A DNA stretch of 64,000 nucleotides, from contig CAZQQN010000012.1 of the NCBI GenBank assembly GCA_964595485.1, positions 12,032 through 76,031 of the forward strand, in the 5' to 3' direction. This DNA is from CAZQQN01 sp964595485 (GTDB taxonomy: Bacteria > Bacteroidota > Bacteroidia > CAILMK01 > CAYYUA01). Position 1 is the first letter of the stretch. Each line of letters starts with the position of its first letter. Positions 7,982-15,973 of this stretch are shown piece by piece. A program made the translations under genes and the position numbers. The notes below the pieces were generated by a model. The model was not told the origin of the DNA, did no database searches, and was given only the letters and a program-made list of their open reading frames with translations.

Positions 7982-8012
7982 CAAAGGTAGCTCTTTCCCC
8001 ATAAATTGCAAA
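7982..8012 (-). promoter_or_regulatory. Bacteroidota-type promoter of the rplM operon
   Basis: On the minus strand TTTG (8012-8009) is followed by exactly 19 bp and then TACCTTTG (7989-7982), matching the TTTG-N19-TAnnTTTG consensus of the Bacteroidota primary sigma factor. Transcription would begin near 7975, giving a leader of about 30 nt before the GTG of rplM. A second TATCTTTG at 7977-7970 lacks a -33 partner. Confidence 0.75.
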
Positions 8013-8249
8013 ATAATTCTAAAAGGAAAGAGCAAGTAGAGGAAAAGTGTATAGCATGGATAGTAGTCAGCCAATGGTATACAGAACAGGCTTTGGGAGA
8101 AAACCTTTAGAAATACTGCATTGAAAGGGTTGGATAAAGTTTCCCAGTACTACCAATAAAAGCCGTTTTGAAAAGTAGTCTATTTAGCTGTTAAGGCCAC
8201 GCTGCATTTCAGAGGATTATTATTGTTCAGAGTACCTGACTTCATGGTA
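8013..8249. other. Intergenic stretch with no recognised feature
   Basis: The gap from rplM to accC (7947-8249) is 303 bp. Apart from the rplM promoter I see no coding frame with protein-like composition, no RNA gene and no convincing terminator for the accC end of the upstream operon. An AAAGGAAAGAGC run near 8021-8033 partly complements GCTCTTTCCCC near 7990-8000, which could form a weak hairpin. Confidence 0.4.
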
Positions 8250-9587
8250 TTACTGAATTTCAAAAGAATCCATATAGTTGGTTGTGTAATTGGCTTTGCG
8301 AAAGTCTTTTGTATTGAGTACCTGGTCGTGCAGAGGGATTGTGGTTTTAAGACCATCTATGATAAACTCATCTAAACACCTTCGCATTCGAGCAATAGCT
8401 TCTTCTCGGGTACGAGCGCTAACTATGAGCTTAGCAATCATAGAATCATAGTGTGGAGGAATATGGTAGCCATCATAAACATGCGTATCCACCCTTACTC
8501 CGTGACCTCCCGGCTTGTGCAAATTATTAATTTTACCGGGATGAGGGCGAAAATCTTTATAGGGATCTTCAGCATTAATTCGGCATTCAATGGCAACCTT
8601 TTCCGGGAAATGGTTTTTTCCGGAGATTGGTAGACCGGCTGCTACCTGGATTTGCTCTTTTATGAGGTCATAGTTGATCACCTCCTCAGTAATGGGATGT
8701 TCAACCTGCACTCGCGTATTCATCTCCATAAAGTAAAAATTCTTGTGCTTATCAACCAAGAATTCTACAGTTCCCAAACCCTCATAATCCACGGCTTTAG
8801 CTGCTCTTATGGCAGAGTTACCCATTTTGGTCCTTAGCTCCGGCGTTATGACCGGAGATGGGGTTTCTTCAATCAACTTCTGATGCCTGCGTTGAATGGT
8901 GCAGTCTCTTTCTGATAAGTGGCTAATTGTACCGAATTGGTCACCTATTACCTGAATTTCAACATGGCGGGGTTCTTCCACAAATTTCTCCATGTAAATG
9001 GCCTCGCTGCCAAAAGAAGCTCCGGCTTCTTGCCTGGCACTGTCCCAATGCTTTTGCATTTCACTTTCTTCCGGAACAACGCGCATTCCCTTACCGCCTC
9101 CTCCTGCAGAAGCTTTTAGCATAACCGGATAACCAATTTCACTGGCTACTTTCTTGGCTTCATCCACGCTGCTCAAAAGCCCATCTGAGCCCGGAACAGT
9201 CGGAACCCCGGCTTTTTTCATAGTGTCGATTGCCTGGGCTTTATCACCCATTGCACTTATCATGGAAGGTGAAGCACCAATGAATTTAATGCCGTTCAGC
9301 TCACAAGTTTCAGAAAACTTGGCACTTTCCGAGAGAAAACCATACCCTGGATGAATAGCATCTGCATTCGTGATTTCTGCAGCGGCGATAATATTGGGTA
9401 TTTTAAGGTAAGACTCTCCGCTTAAAGGAGGGCCAACGCAAACCGCTTCATCAGCAAAACTGGCATGTAGACTTTCTTTATCTGCTTGGCTGTAAACAGC
9501 AACAGTAGGGATGCCCATTTCTTTACAAGTCCTGATGACTCTTAGGGCAATTTCTCCCCTGTTGGCGACAAGGATTTTATTGAACAT
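8250..9587 (-). CDS. accC: Biotin carboxylase subunit of acetyl-CoA carboxylase
   Basis: 445 aa ATP-grasp enzyme that carboxylates biotin on BCCP, the first half-reaction making malonyl-CoA for fatty-acid synthesis. Features: N-terminal MFNKILVANRGEIALRVIR, the glycine-rich ATP loop KASAGGGGKGMR (about residue 160), MEKFVEEPRHVEIQ, and the catalytic EMNTRVQVEHP near 290. Length fits the stand-alone AccC subunit. ATG at 9587. It is the last gene of yceD-rpmF-plsX-fabH-efp-accB-accC and follows accB by 45 bp. Confidence 0.97.
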   Translation of the reverse strand: MFNKILVANRGEIALRVIRTCKEMGIPTVAVYSQADKESLHASFADEAVCVGPPLSGESYLKIPNIIAAAEITNADAIHPGYGFLSESAKFSETCELNGIKFIGASPSMISAMGDKAQAIDTMKKAGVPTVPGSDGLLSSVDEAKKVASEIGYPVMLKASAGGGGKGMRVVPEESEMQKHWDSARQEAGASFGSEAIYMEKFVEEPRHVEIQVIGDQFGTISHLSERDCTIQRRHQKLIEETPSPVITPELRTKMGNSAIRAAKAVDYEGLGTVEFLVDKHKNFYFMEMNTRVQVEHPITEEVINYDLIKEQIQVAAGLPISGKNHFPEKVAIECRINAEDPYKDFRPHPGKINNLHKPGGHGVRVDTHVYDGYHIPPHYDSMIAKLIVSARTREEAIARMRRCLDEFIIDGLKTTIPLHDQVLNTKDFRKANYTTNYMDSFEIQ

Positions 9588-9632
9588 AAGATTGGAGCTG
9601 GGTTAATTTTTCGATTCTGGTAGCTAATTAGA

Positions 9633-10193
9633 TCAGCCATTGGGATCGACCAGGAAGAGTGCCTGGTCATACTCAACAGGGGCTGCGTTATCTACTACAA
9701 TTTTAACGATCTTACCTGATACTTCCGATTCTATTTCATTGAATAGTTTCATGGCTTCAACAACACATACGGTTTGTCCTTTTTCAACTTTATCTCCTAC
9801 ATTAACATAGGGATCTTTCTCAGGGCTTGGCGAACGATAAAATGTGCCAATCATGGGAGATTTAATCGCAACGTAGTTTGATTCATCATCATCTGAACCA
9901 GCATCTTGTTGCGTAGTAGCTCCTTCTTCTTGCTGCGTAGATTTGTTGACAGGTTGTGGTTGCGTTTCAGTTGTTTGGGCTTGGGGAGCTGCCGGTTGCT
10001 GCTGCATGCCCTGGGGCATCATTTGAGGAGGCATCATTTGCGCATAGACTGGCTGACTCAAATTGCCATTCTTATCTTCATCTTCTTGTCCAGTCCTAAT
10101 AGTTAATTTAATATCATCTTTTTCAACACTTACTTCGCTAACGCCTTGTTTAGCTACGAATTTGATTAAATCCTGAATTTCCTTAAGGGTCAT
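9633..10193 (-). CDS. accB: Biotin carboxyl carrier protein of acetyl-CoA carboxylase
   Basis: 186 aa carrier that shuttles carboxybiotin between AccC and the carboxyltransferase. N-terminal helix-rich region (1-40), then a long Pro/Gln/Met-rich linker (about 48-100, PPQMMPQGMQQQPAAPQ), then the biotinyl domain with the EAMKLFNEIESE motif whose Lys is biotinylated. ATG at 10193. The linker is unusually rich in Gln and Met. It lies upstream of accC. A TAGATTTG -7-like element at 10244-10237 (minus) suggests a possible internal promoter, but no -33 match was seen. Confidence 0.96.
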   Translation of the reverse strand: MTLKEIQDLIKFVAKQGVSEVSVEKDDIKLTIRTGQEDEDKNGNLSQPVYAQMMPPQMMPQGMQQQPAAPQAQTTETQPQPVNKSTQQEEGATTQQDAGSDDDESNYVAIKSPMIGTFYRSPSPEKDPYVNVGDKVEKGQTVCVVEAMKLFNEIESEVSGKIVKIVVDNAAPVEYDQALFLVDPNG

Positions 10194-10372
10194 GTCATCA
10201 ATTTTTTAGAATATTACTCAGGCTTAGGTTTGGCGTCAAATCTAAAAATGTTTTTGGATTTGTATACAGTTTAGGGATAAAAGGTTAGGATTACTGCATC
10301 GCAAATTTTAAAGCCGCCCTCTATGCTTTCATTATTCAATGAGCAATTCAAAAGAATAGGGCAAAATTTCCA

Positions 10373-10942
10373 TTATTTACCTTTTATTCGCTCCGCGTAC
10401 TTCTTCTCTTTTGTATCTACTTTAATCTTTTCACCGGTTTCTATGAACAAAGGAACATGAACCGTAGCACCGGTTTCGATGGTTGCCGGTTTTAGGGTGT
10501 TAGTGGCGGTGTCTCCTTTAACGCCGGGCTCAGTATAAGTAATCTCAGCTTCTATAAACTGGGGTAAAGTCACCTTAATGGGCGTTTCTGTTTCATCATG
10601 ATAAACAATGGTAACGGTCATTCCTTCTTTAAGCATTTCAGGACTATCTACCATATTACTCTCAAGTGATACCTGCTCAAAAGTTTCTTCATGCATAAAA
10701 TGATACCCTGTATCATCGCTATATAAGTATTGGTAGGGTCTTTCTTCTACCCGTGCTGTCGTGACTTTCTCTCCTGCCGAAAAAGTTTTTTCAATGACTT
10801 TACCGCTTTCTACACCCTTAAGCCTTGTTCTCACAAAAGCGGCTCCTTTACCGGGCTTTTTATGCAAAAAATCAAGAATTTGATAAAGTTCGTCTTCCAA
10901 TTCTATGCACATACCATTTTTAAAATCAGCTGTGGTTGCCAT
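10373..10942 (-). CDS. efp: Translation elongation factor P
   Basis: 189 aa three-domain factor that relieves ribosome stalling at polyproline stretches. Domain I carries the loop HKKPGKGAAFVRTRLK (about residues 28-43) with the Lys that is modified in many bacteria; domains II and III follow with TVTIVYHDE and the family-typical C-terminal VHVPLFIETGEKIKVDT. ATG at 10942. It is embedded between fabH and accB, a linkage seen in many Bacteroidota. The gap to accB is 179 bp, longer than the others in this operon. Confidence 0.97.
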   Translation of the reverse strand: MATTADFKNGMCIELEDELYQILDFLHKKPGKGAAFVRTRLKGVESGKVIEKTFSAGEKVTTARVEERPYQYLYSDDTGYHFMHEETFEQVSLESNMVDSPEMLKEGMTVTIVYHDETETPIKVTLPQFIEAEITYTEPGVKGDTATNTLKPATIETGATVHVPLFIETGEKIKVDTKEKKYAERIKGK

Positions 10943-11003
10943 AATGCTTTTCTGTTCTTTTTTAATTCATTTAAAATTTCCCATTCAGCTAATTGGAGGG
11001 TGA

Positions 11004-12002
11004 TTAATCGGTATTGTAAGCCCATTTAAGGTAAACAGACCCCCAAGTAAAGCCACCACCAAAGGCAGAAAGGATGATATTATCACCTTGGTGAAGGTTA
11101 TTTTCCCATTCGTATAAGCAGAGCGGAATGGTAGCATTGGTTGTATTCCCATAGCGCTGAATATTAACCATAACTTTTTCCGGATCCAGACCGAGTTCCT
11201 GGCCGGCCGCATCTATGATGCGTTTATTAGCCTGATGAGGGACGAAGTAGCTTATATCTTCTGTTTTAAGGTTATTCCTTTCCATAACCTGCCTGGAGGT
11301 TTCAGCCATTTTGGGCACAGCAAATTTGAAAACTTGCCGACCTTCCTGGTAAACATAATGCTCCCTCATATCTACTGATTGGTGTGAGGGTGGTTTAATA
11401 GACCCTCCCGCTTTCATGTGTAGGTGTTTGCGTCCTGCACCATCAGTTTCATAAATGGCATCGAGGAAACCATTACCATTGACATCCGGCTCCAGCATAA
11501 CGGCCGTACCAGCGTCTCCAAATATTATACAGGTAGCCCTGTCCTCATAATCAATGATCGATGACATTTTATCAGCGCCTACAATGATTGTTTTTTTGGA
11601 AAACCCGGATTCTATGTACTTAGCGCCTACGGATAATGAATACAGGAAGCCTGAGCATGCGGCTTCTATGTCAAAACTAAAGGCATTGTGCAATCCGGCT
11701 TCATCAGTAATAATGTTTGCGGTAGCAGGGAATAACATGTCTGGTGTAACTGTACTACAAATCAGGCAATCTACTTCCTCAGGCTTGGTATTGGTTTTTT
11801 CAAGCAACTCATTGACGGCTTTAATCGCCATGTAGGATGTTCCCTTGCCCTCTTCTTTTAAAATTCGCCTTTCCTGGATGCCTGTTCTGGATTGAATCCA
11901 CTCATCATTGGTATCCACCATTTGCTCTAAATCGTGATTAGTAAGCACATAATCTGGCACCCAAGCTCCGACTCCTGTTATCGCTGCCTTGTTATTTTCC
12001 AT
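11004..12002 (-). CDS. fabH: Beta-ketoacyl-ACP synthase III
   Basis: 332 aa thiolase-fold enzyme that condenses an acyl-CoA with malonyl-ACP to start fatty-acid synthesis; in Bacteroidota it often accepts branched primers. Catalytic triad visible: Cys near residue 116 (DIEAACSGF), His in VPHQANKRI, Asn in RYGNTTNATIP. Length is standard. ATG at 12002, only 5 bp after the plsX stop. Placed between plsX and efp. Confidence 0.97.
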   Translation of the reverse strand: MENNKAAITGVGAWVPDYVLTNHDLEQMVDTNDEWIQSRTGIQERRILKEEGKGTSYMAIKAVNELLEKTNTKPEEVDCLICSTVTPDMLFPATANIITDEAGLHNAFSFDIEAACSGFLYSLSVGAKYIESGFSKKTIIVGADKMSSIIDYEDRATCIIFGDAGTAVMLEPDVNGNGFLDAIYETDGAGRKHLHMKAGGSIKPPSHQSVDMREHYVYQEGRQVFKFAVPKMAETSRQVMERNNLKTEDISYFVPHQANKRIIDAAGQELGLDPEKVMVNIQRYGNTTNATIPLCLYEWENNLHQGDNIILSAFGGGFTWGSVYLKWAYNTD

Positions 12003-12007
12003 TCCAA

Positions 12008-12952
12008 TTAGGATTCAAATGCCCTTTGAATTTTATCAATTAGCTGGGAATTTACGATTCCTTGGCCCACTTTTATCATGTTTTCAAAAGCCATTGGAGT
12101 GGAAACACCATGTCCTACAATTACAGGCTTATTCACACCAAGGATTGGAGTACCGCCATGATTCTCAAAATCAAAGTTGCTGAAGTATTCGTCTGAAATG
12201 CCGCGTTTTTTGATCATTTCAAATATACCCTCAGCAGTTTTTAAAACAATGTTGCCAGTAAAACCATCGCAAACGTAGACATCGGCTTTATCTTTAAACA
12301 GATCATACCCTTCTACATTCCCTACAAAATTCATGTTACCCGACTGCTCCATATTTGAATAAGCGGATTGGGTTACAATATTTCCTTTTTCTTTCTCTTC
12401 CCCAATGTTTAATAAGCCTACGCGAGGATTATCAAGGTTGTAAACACTTTTCAGGTATTGGGAACCTAAAACCCCGAATTGTTCAAGTACCTCCGGCTTA
12501 CAGTCAGGGTTTGCCCCAACATCTAGCATTATGCCAAATTTCCCGTCACTTTTAGGTACAAGGGTTGTTATAGCTGGCCTTAAAACACCACTTATGGCTT
12601 TTATTGTATAAAGAGAGCCTACCATCATAGCGCCTGTGTTACCAGCACTTAAAAATACGTCCAGGTTTTCAGTTTTGAGGCTTTCAAAGCCTTTGTAAAT
12701 GCTGGAATCTGTTTTTTGGCTGAAAGATTTGGTGGGTGATTCACTCATTTCAATAACCTGAGAGGTACAAAGGAAATCCAGTTGATTTGTGTTTTCGTAA
12801 TCCAGCTTGCTTTTGTAGGATTCGATGTAATGCTCATCACCAATCAAAACAAGCTGAACATCTTCCGGGAGGTTAGGTAGTGCTTTGGCTACACCTTTTA
12901 TTGGCGATTCTGGGGCATAATCACCCCCCATTATGTCGATTCCGATTTTCAT
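12008..12952 (-). CDS. plsX: Phosphate acyltransferase PlsX
   Basis: 314 aa enzyme making acyl-phosphate from acyl-ACP, the donor for PlsY in phospholipid synthesis. N-terminal MKIGIDIMGGDYAPESPIKG, central SAGNTGAMM and MLDVGANPDCKPE, and the later VCDGFTGNIVLKTAEG are characteristic. ATG at 12952, 60 bp downstream of rpmF. The rpmF-plsX-fabH order is widely conserved in bacteria and links ribosome and membrane synthesis. Confidence 0.97.
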   Translation of the reverse strand: MKIGIDIMGGDYAPESPIKGVAKALPNLPEDVQLVLIGDEHYIESYKSKLDYENTNQLDFLCTSQVIEMSESPTKSFSQKTDSSIYKGFESLKTENLDVFLSAGNTGAMMVGSLYTIKAISGVLRPAITTLVPKSDGKFGIMLDVGANPDCKPEVLEQFGVLGSQYLKSVYNLDNPRVGLLNIGEEKEKGNIVTQSAYSNMEQSGNMNFVGNVEGYDLFKDKADVYVCDGFTGNIVLKTAEGIFEMIKKRGISDEYFSNFDFENHGGTPILGVNKPVIVGHGVSTPMAFENMIKVGQGIVNSQLIDKIQRAFES

Positions 12953-13012
12953 GATGATTATTGGCTTTCAATGATGGTTTAAAGTTACCCAAAGCTAATA
13001 AAATAAAAGGTT

Positions 13013-13192
13013 TTATTTCTCAAGGATAACTTTTCCCTTATAATATAGCCGGTTTTCATACCAATAAGCCCTGTGATAAAGATGGGGCTCCCCGGTTGTC
13101 TGGCACTGAGTCAACGTTGGATTTTGACTCTTGATTTTTGTTCTTCTTTTGTTGGTTTTTGATTTTGAGGTTTTGCGCTTCGGTACGGCCAT
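13013..13192 (-). CDS. rpmF: 50S ribosomal protein L32
   Basis: 59 aa, ATG at 13192 and TAA at 13013-13015. The N-terminus MAVPKRKTSKSKTNKRR is the L32 signature, followed by a middle reading QNPTLTQCQTTGEPHLYHRA and the end YYKGKVILEK. Only one Cys is present, so this is a form without the four-Cys zinc ribbon. It starts 2 bp after the yceD stop (13195-13197) and precedes plsX, the classical yceD-rpmF-plsX order. It is short enough to be missed by length cut-offs. Confidence 0.95.
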   Translation of the reverse strand: MAVPKRKTSKSKTNKRRTKIKSQNPTLTQCQTTGEPHLYHRAYWYENRLYYKGKVILEK

Positions 13193-13194
13193 AA

Positions 13195-13749
13195 TTAATT
13201 GTTGTTTTTATTGTAGAATTTTTTCAAATCTTCCCACCGTGGGTCTATGTCTTGATCATCCTTGTTAGTATTTTTTTGCATATTATTAAGGATATCCGTC
13301 ATTTCTTTATTGCAATCTTTATTGACTGTTTCGCAACTTGGCTTCATGGGTTTCGTCAAATTTAAATAGTCAAAAATTGGTTTAGCAACATTAAAGGCTA
13401 TAGCGTCACCGGGCAGGGCCACCAAATCTTCTTCTTCCTCATAATTGCTGGTTTTAGCTTCTTCATTATCGGTTATTTTCACAGTCAAGTTTTCAACCAA
13501 GTGAATCGGAAAATTAAACTCGTCCAGACAACGATCACAATTTAGGGTCAATATGCCATCCATTTCAAATTGGAAATGTAGTAACGTTTCTTTCTCTTTA
13601 ATCATGGTACAATGAACCTGTATCTCGGCCTTATCAACCAAGGAATAATCAAAGCTTTCAAAGAACTCATTTCCAATGGGAAAATTGTAAGTAAACCTAC
13701 CTGGTTTTAAATGAACGAACTTTATATTAAATTGCTCTAAACCTTCCAC
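13195..13749 (-). CDS. yceD: YceD/DUF177 family protein
   Basis: 184 aa cytoplasmic protein of the YceD/DUF177 family, which is almost always next to rpmF and in some organisms is linked to 23S rRNA accumulation. The pattern GILTLNCDRCLDEFNFPI (CxRC motif, about residues 60-80) and the acidic middle (NYEEEEDLVALPG) are typical; a second Cys pair (SCETVNKDC) lies near 145. The start is a GTG at 13749; the next in-frame upstream codons run into a stop. First gene of the long fatty-acid operon; a TACCTTTG element lies 24 bp upstream. Confidence 0.9.
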   Translation of the reverse strand: MEGLEQFNIKFVHLKPGRFTYNFPIGNEFFESFDYSLVDKAEIQVHCTMIKEKETLLHFQFEMDGILTLNCDRCLDEFNFPIHLVENLTVKITDNEEAKTSNYEEEEDLVALPGDAIAFNVAKPIFDYLNLTKPMKPSCETVNKDCNKEMTDILNNMQKNTNKDDQDIDPRWEDLKKFYNKNNN

Positions 13750-13772
13750 TACCTCAATTATTTAAAACATTG

Positions 13773-13803
13773 CAAAGGTAATAAATTGTATAAAACTAAA
13801 ACG
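13773..13803 (-). promoter_or_regulatory. Probable promoter of the yceD-rpmF-plsX-fabH-efp-acc operon
   Basis: TACCTTTG on the minus strand (13780-13773) is a perfect TAnnTTTG -7 element. The expected -33 position carries only TTTT (about 13803-13798), so the match is partial. Transcription would start near 13766, about 17 nt before the GTG of yceD. Confidence 0.5.
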
Positions 13804-13873
13804 ACCCTCGTATTCCGGTCAATTGGTTAGTACTCCCTTCATCTTGTCAATAATCGTGCCCCTTACCCCACCT

Positions 13874-14977
13874 TTAGGTCTCTTTTTCCTTGACCATTCT
13901 GCTTTGCAATGGATTACTGGTTATCTCTGAATGGCTTCTGCGGGCTTTAATGATCTCACCGGCTTTAAACAATGCTTTTATAAAAGAGGATTCATCAGCT
14001 TTGCCTTCACCTGCGAGTGCGTATCCCGGACCATGGTCCGGGGAAGTCCTGACAATGGGTAAGCCTGCTGTGTAATTAACGCCTTCTCCAAAAGCTAAGG
14101 CTTTGAATGGTGCTAATCCTTGATCATGATATTGTGCCAAAATCCCATCAAAGTTTTGGAAATGCTTAGAGCCAAAAAAACCGTCAGCTGGAAAAGGCCC
14201 AAAAGCTAAATAATCATCGGCTTTGGCCTCTTCAATGGCTGGTTTAATGATTTCTTCTTCCTCATTACCTAATAACCCATTATCACCGGCATGGGGATTT
14301 AGCCCTAATACTGCTATTTGGGGCTTTTTGATGGTAAAATCCTGGACTAAGGATTCATGGAGGATTTTTATTTTGGACCGTATAACCTCTTTTGTAATAC
14401 TTTCATTAATGTTTTTGACGGGAATATGGCCAGTTATAGTCCCGACTTTTATCTGTTCATGCGTAAGAACCATTAAGGCATCTTCTGCACCGAATTTTTG
14501 CTGTAAAAATTCGGTGTGCCCAGGAAAATCAAAATCCTGTGATTGGATGCTTTTTTTGTTAATTGGACAAGTAACCATACCATCAACTTTGCCTTGCTCA
14601 AGATCATCAGCGCATGCTTTGAGGGATTTATAGGCATAATAACCAGCTTCTTCTTTTATGTGTCCTAATTCTACTTTTGCCTCTTCTTCCCATGCATTGA
14701 TCAGATTTAAACGCTTTTTATGGGCTTTTTCAGGCGTTTCAATTACGTTAAATTGAACATTGGTGTAATTGAGGCTTTTGCTATGGTAGTTGGCTACTCT
14801 GCTTGAGGCATAAATTATTGGTGTACAATAATTAAATAACCTTTCATCCTGGAAAGCTTTTATGATCAATTCAAAATTGATCCCATTAATATCCCCAATG
14901 GAAATCCCAATGGCGGGTTTAAATTTATCGGATGCTTCTTTTACTGTACCTTGTTTAGCTTTATTATCTTTCGCCAT
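13874..14977 (-). CDS. pdxA: 4-hydroxythreonine-4-phosphate dehydrogenase
   Basis: 367 aa from the ATG at 14977 (MAKDNKAK...); a longer frame to 15031 begins in unlikely sequence. The enzyme oxidises 4-phosphohydroxy-threonine in DXP-dependent pyridoxal phosphate synthesis. Motifs: GISIGDINGINFELIIKA at the N-terminus, DFPGHTEFLQ, TGHIPVKN, LGLNPHAGDNGLLG, and AQYHDQGLAPFK with metal-binding His and Asp. Length is at the upper end for PdxA. It is divergent from rsmA (110 bp apart); the pdxA-rsmA (ksgA) neighbourhood is common in bacteria, there usually co-directional. Confidence 0.95.
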   Translation of the reverse strand: MAKDNKAKQGTVKEASDKFKPAIGISIGDINGINFELIIKAFQDERLFNYCTPIIYASSRVANYHSKSLNYTNVQFNVIETPEKAHKKRLNLINAWEEEAKVELGHIKEEAGYYAYKSLKACADDLEQGKVDGMVTCPINKKSIQSQDFDFPGHTEFLQQKFGAEDALMVLTHEQIKVGTITGHIPVKNINESITKEVIRSKIKILHESLVQDFTIKKPQIAVLGLNPHAGDNGLLGNEEEEIIKPAIEEAKADDYLAFGPFPADGFFGSKHFQNFDGILAQYHDQGLAPFKALAFGEGVNYTAGLPIVRTSPDHGPGYALAGEGKADESSFIKALFKAGEIIKARRSHSEITSNPLQSRMVKEKET

Positions 14978-15087
14978 ACAGGTTTTAAACTTTATAAAGG
15001 TTTTGCTAATTTGCAACTGCAATTTTAACAATAATCAAGGGAACTTTTTGATGAAATGATTTAGTCCCCTAAATACCGTTTAACCAT

Positions 15088-15885
15088 TTGGGACATCCTT
15101 ACTTGAAAAAACAATACGGCCAGCATTTCCTCCAGGATGATAACACCGCTAAAAAAATTTGTGATAGACTTAAGTTAGCGGGAAAAGATTATTCTTATTT
15201 ACTCGAAATTGGTGCAGGTGGGGGCATTTTGACACGTCACCTGGTTAATAATGATAATTTAATATTATACCTTGTAGAAGTAGATGATCACTGGGCTAAG
15301 TTTCTAAAGGATCAGTTACCAAGTATTAAATCGAGAATTTACCAAAAAGATATTCTATCATTTGACTTAAGCGGGTTCGGAATGCGGGTAGGGCAATTCG
15401 GGGTTATCGGGAATTTCCCCTACAACATTGCCAGCCAGATCATATTAAAGGTTTTGGGCAATCGTACTCACATTCCAGAAATGGTTGGCATGTTTCAATT
15501 GGAAGTTGCTCGCAGACTGGTAGCCAAACCCGGTGGAAAAGACTACGGCTTATTAACTGTTATGTTGAAGTCTTTTTATGAGGTAGAACAATGCTTCAAA
15601 ATACCACCAGGTGCTTTCAGACCACCCCCCAAGGTCCAATCTGCCGTGATTCAAATAGTAAGGAAATCAAGCATGCCTGAAGATCTTAATTTTGACCTGT
15701 TTTTCAGGATTGTTAAGACCGCTTTTCAGCAAAGGAGAAAAAAATTATCTAATGCTTTGAAAAGTTATCAATCTGCTATTGAAGCTGTTCATCCAGCTTT
15801 GCTGGATAAAAGGCCTGAAGCTGTTGAGCCGGAATCATTTCAAGCTGTAACAAGGCAAATAATGGAAAGGAATAATTCCTCATAG
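15088..15885 (+). CDS. rsmA: 16S rRNA dimethyladenosine transferase
   Basis: 265 aa SAM-dependent methyltransferase that dimethylates the two adjacent adenines near the 3' end of 16S rRNA. The SAM motif LEIGAGGGILT (about residues 37-47), the catalytic NFPYN motif (about 109-113) and the basic FQQRRKKLSNAL segment are present. There is no in-frame ATG at the front: an upstream TAA lies at 15070 and the candidates are TTG at 15088 or TTG at 15103, the latter giving LKKQYGQHF, closest to the usual start. I list the longer version. Confidence 0.95.
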   Translation: MGHPYLKKQYGQHFLQDDNTAKKICDRLKLAGKDYSYLLEIGAGGGILTRHLVNNDNLILYLVEVDDHWAKFLKDQLPSIKSRIYQKDILSFDLSGFGMRVGQFGVIGNFPYNIASQIILKVLGNRTHIPEMVGMFQLEVARRLVAKPGGKDYGLLTVMLKSFYEVEQCFKIPPGAFRPPPKVQSAVIQIVRKSSMPEDLNFDLFFRIVKTAFQQRRKKLSNALKSYQSAIEAVHPALLDKRPEAVEPESFQAVTRQIMERNNSS

Positions 15886-15942
15886 GCTAGTTAGTGGGTC
15901 GGCTTTTAACGTGAAAAATTCAGCAAGTAAAGGCCTACTTCA

Positions 15943-15950
15943 TACATTTG
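15943..15950 (+). promoter_or_regulatory. Probable -7 element of the mgtE promoter
   Basis: TACATTTG is a perfect TAnnTTTG element, 23 bp upstream of the ATG at 15974. No TTTG stands at the expected -33 spacing, only a weak TTCA, so support is partial. Confidence 0.4.
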
Positions 15951-15973
15951 TTTTACTTTAGACCCAAACCATT

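Noticed and set aside
14223..14633. 136-aa open frame antisense to pdxA
   Set aside because: Inside a well-supported gene; no recognisable motif and no promoter.
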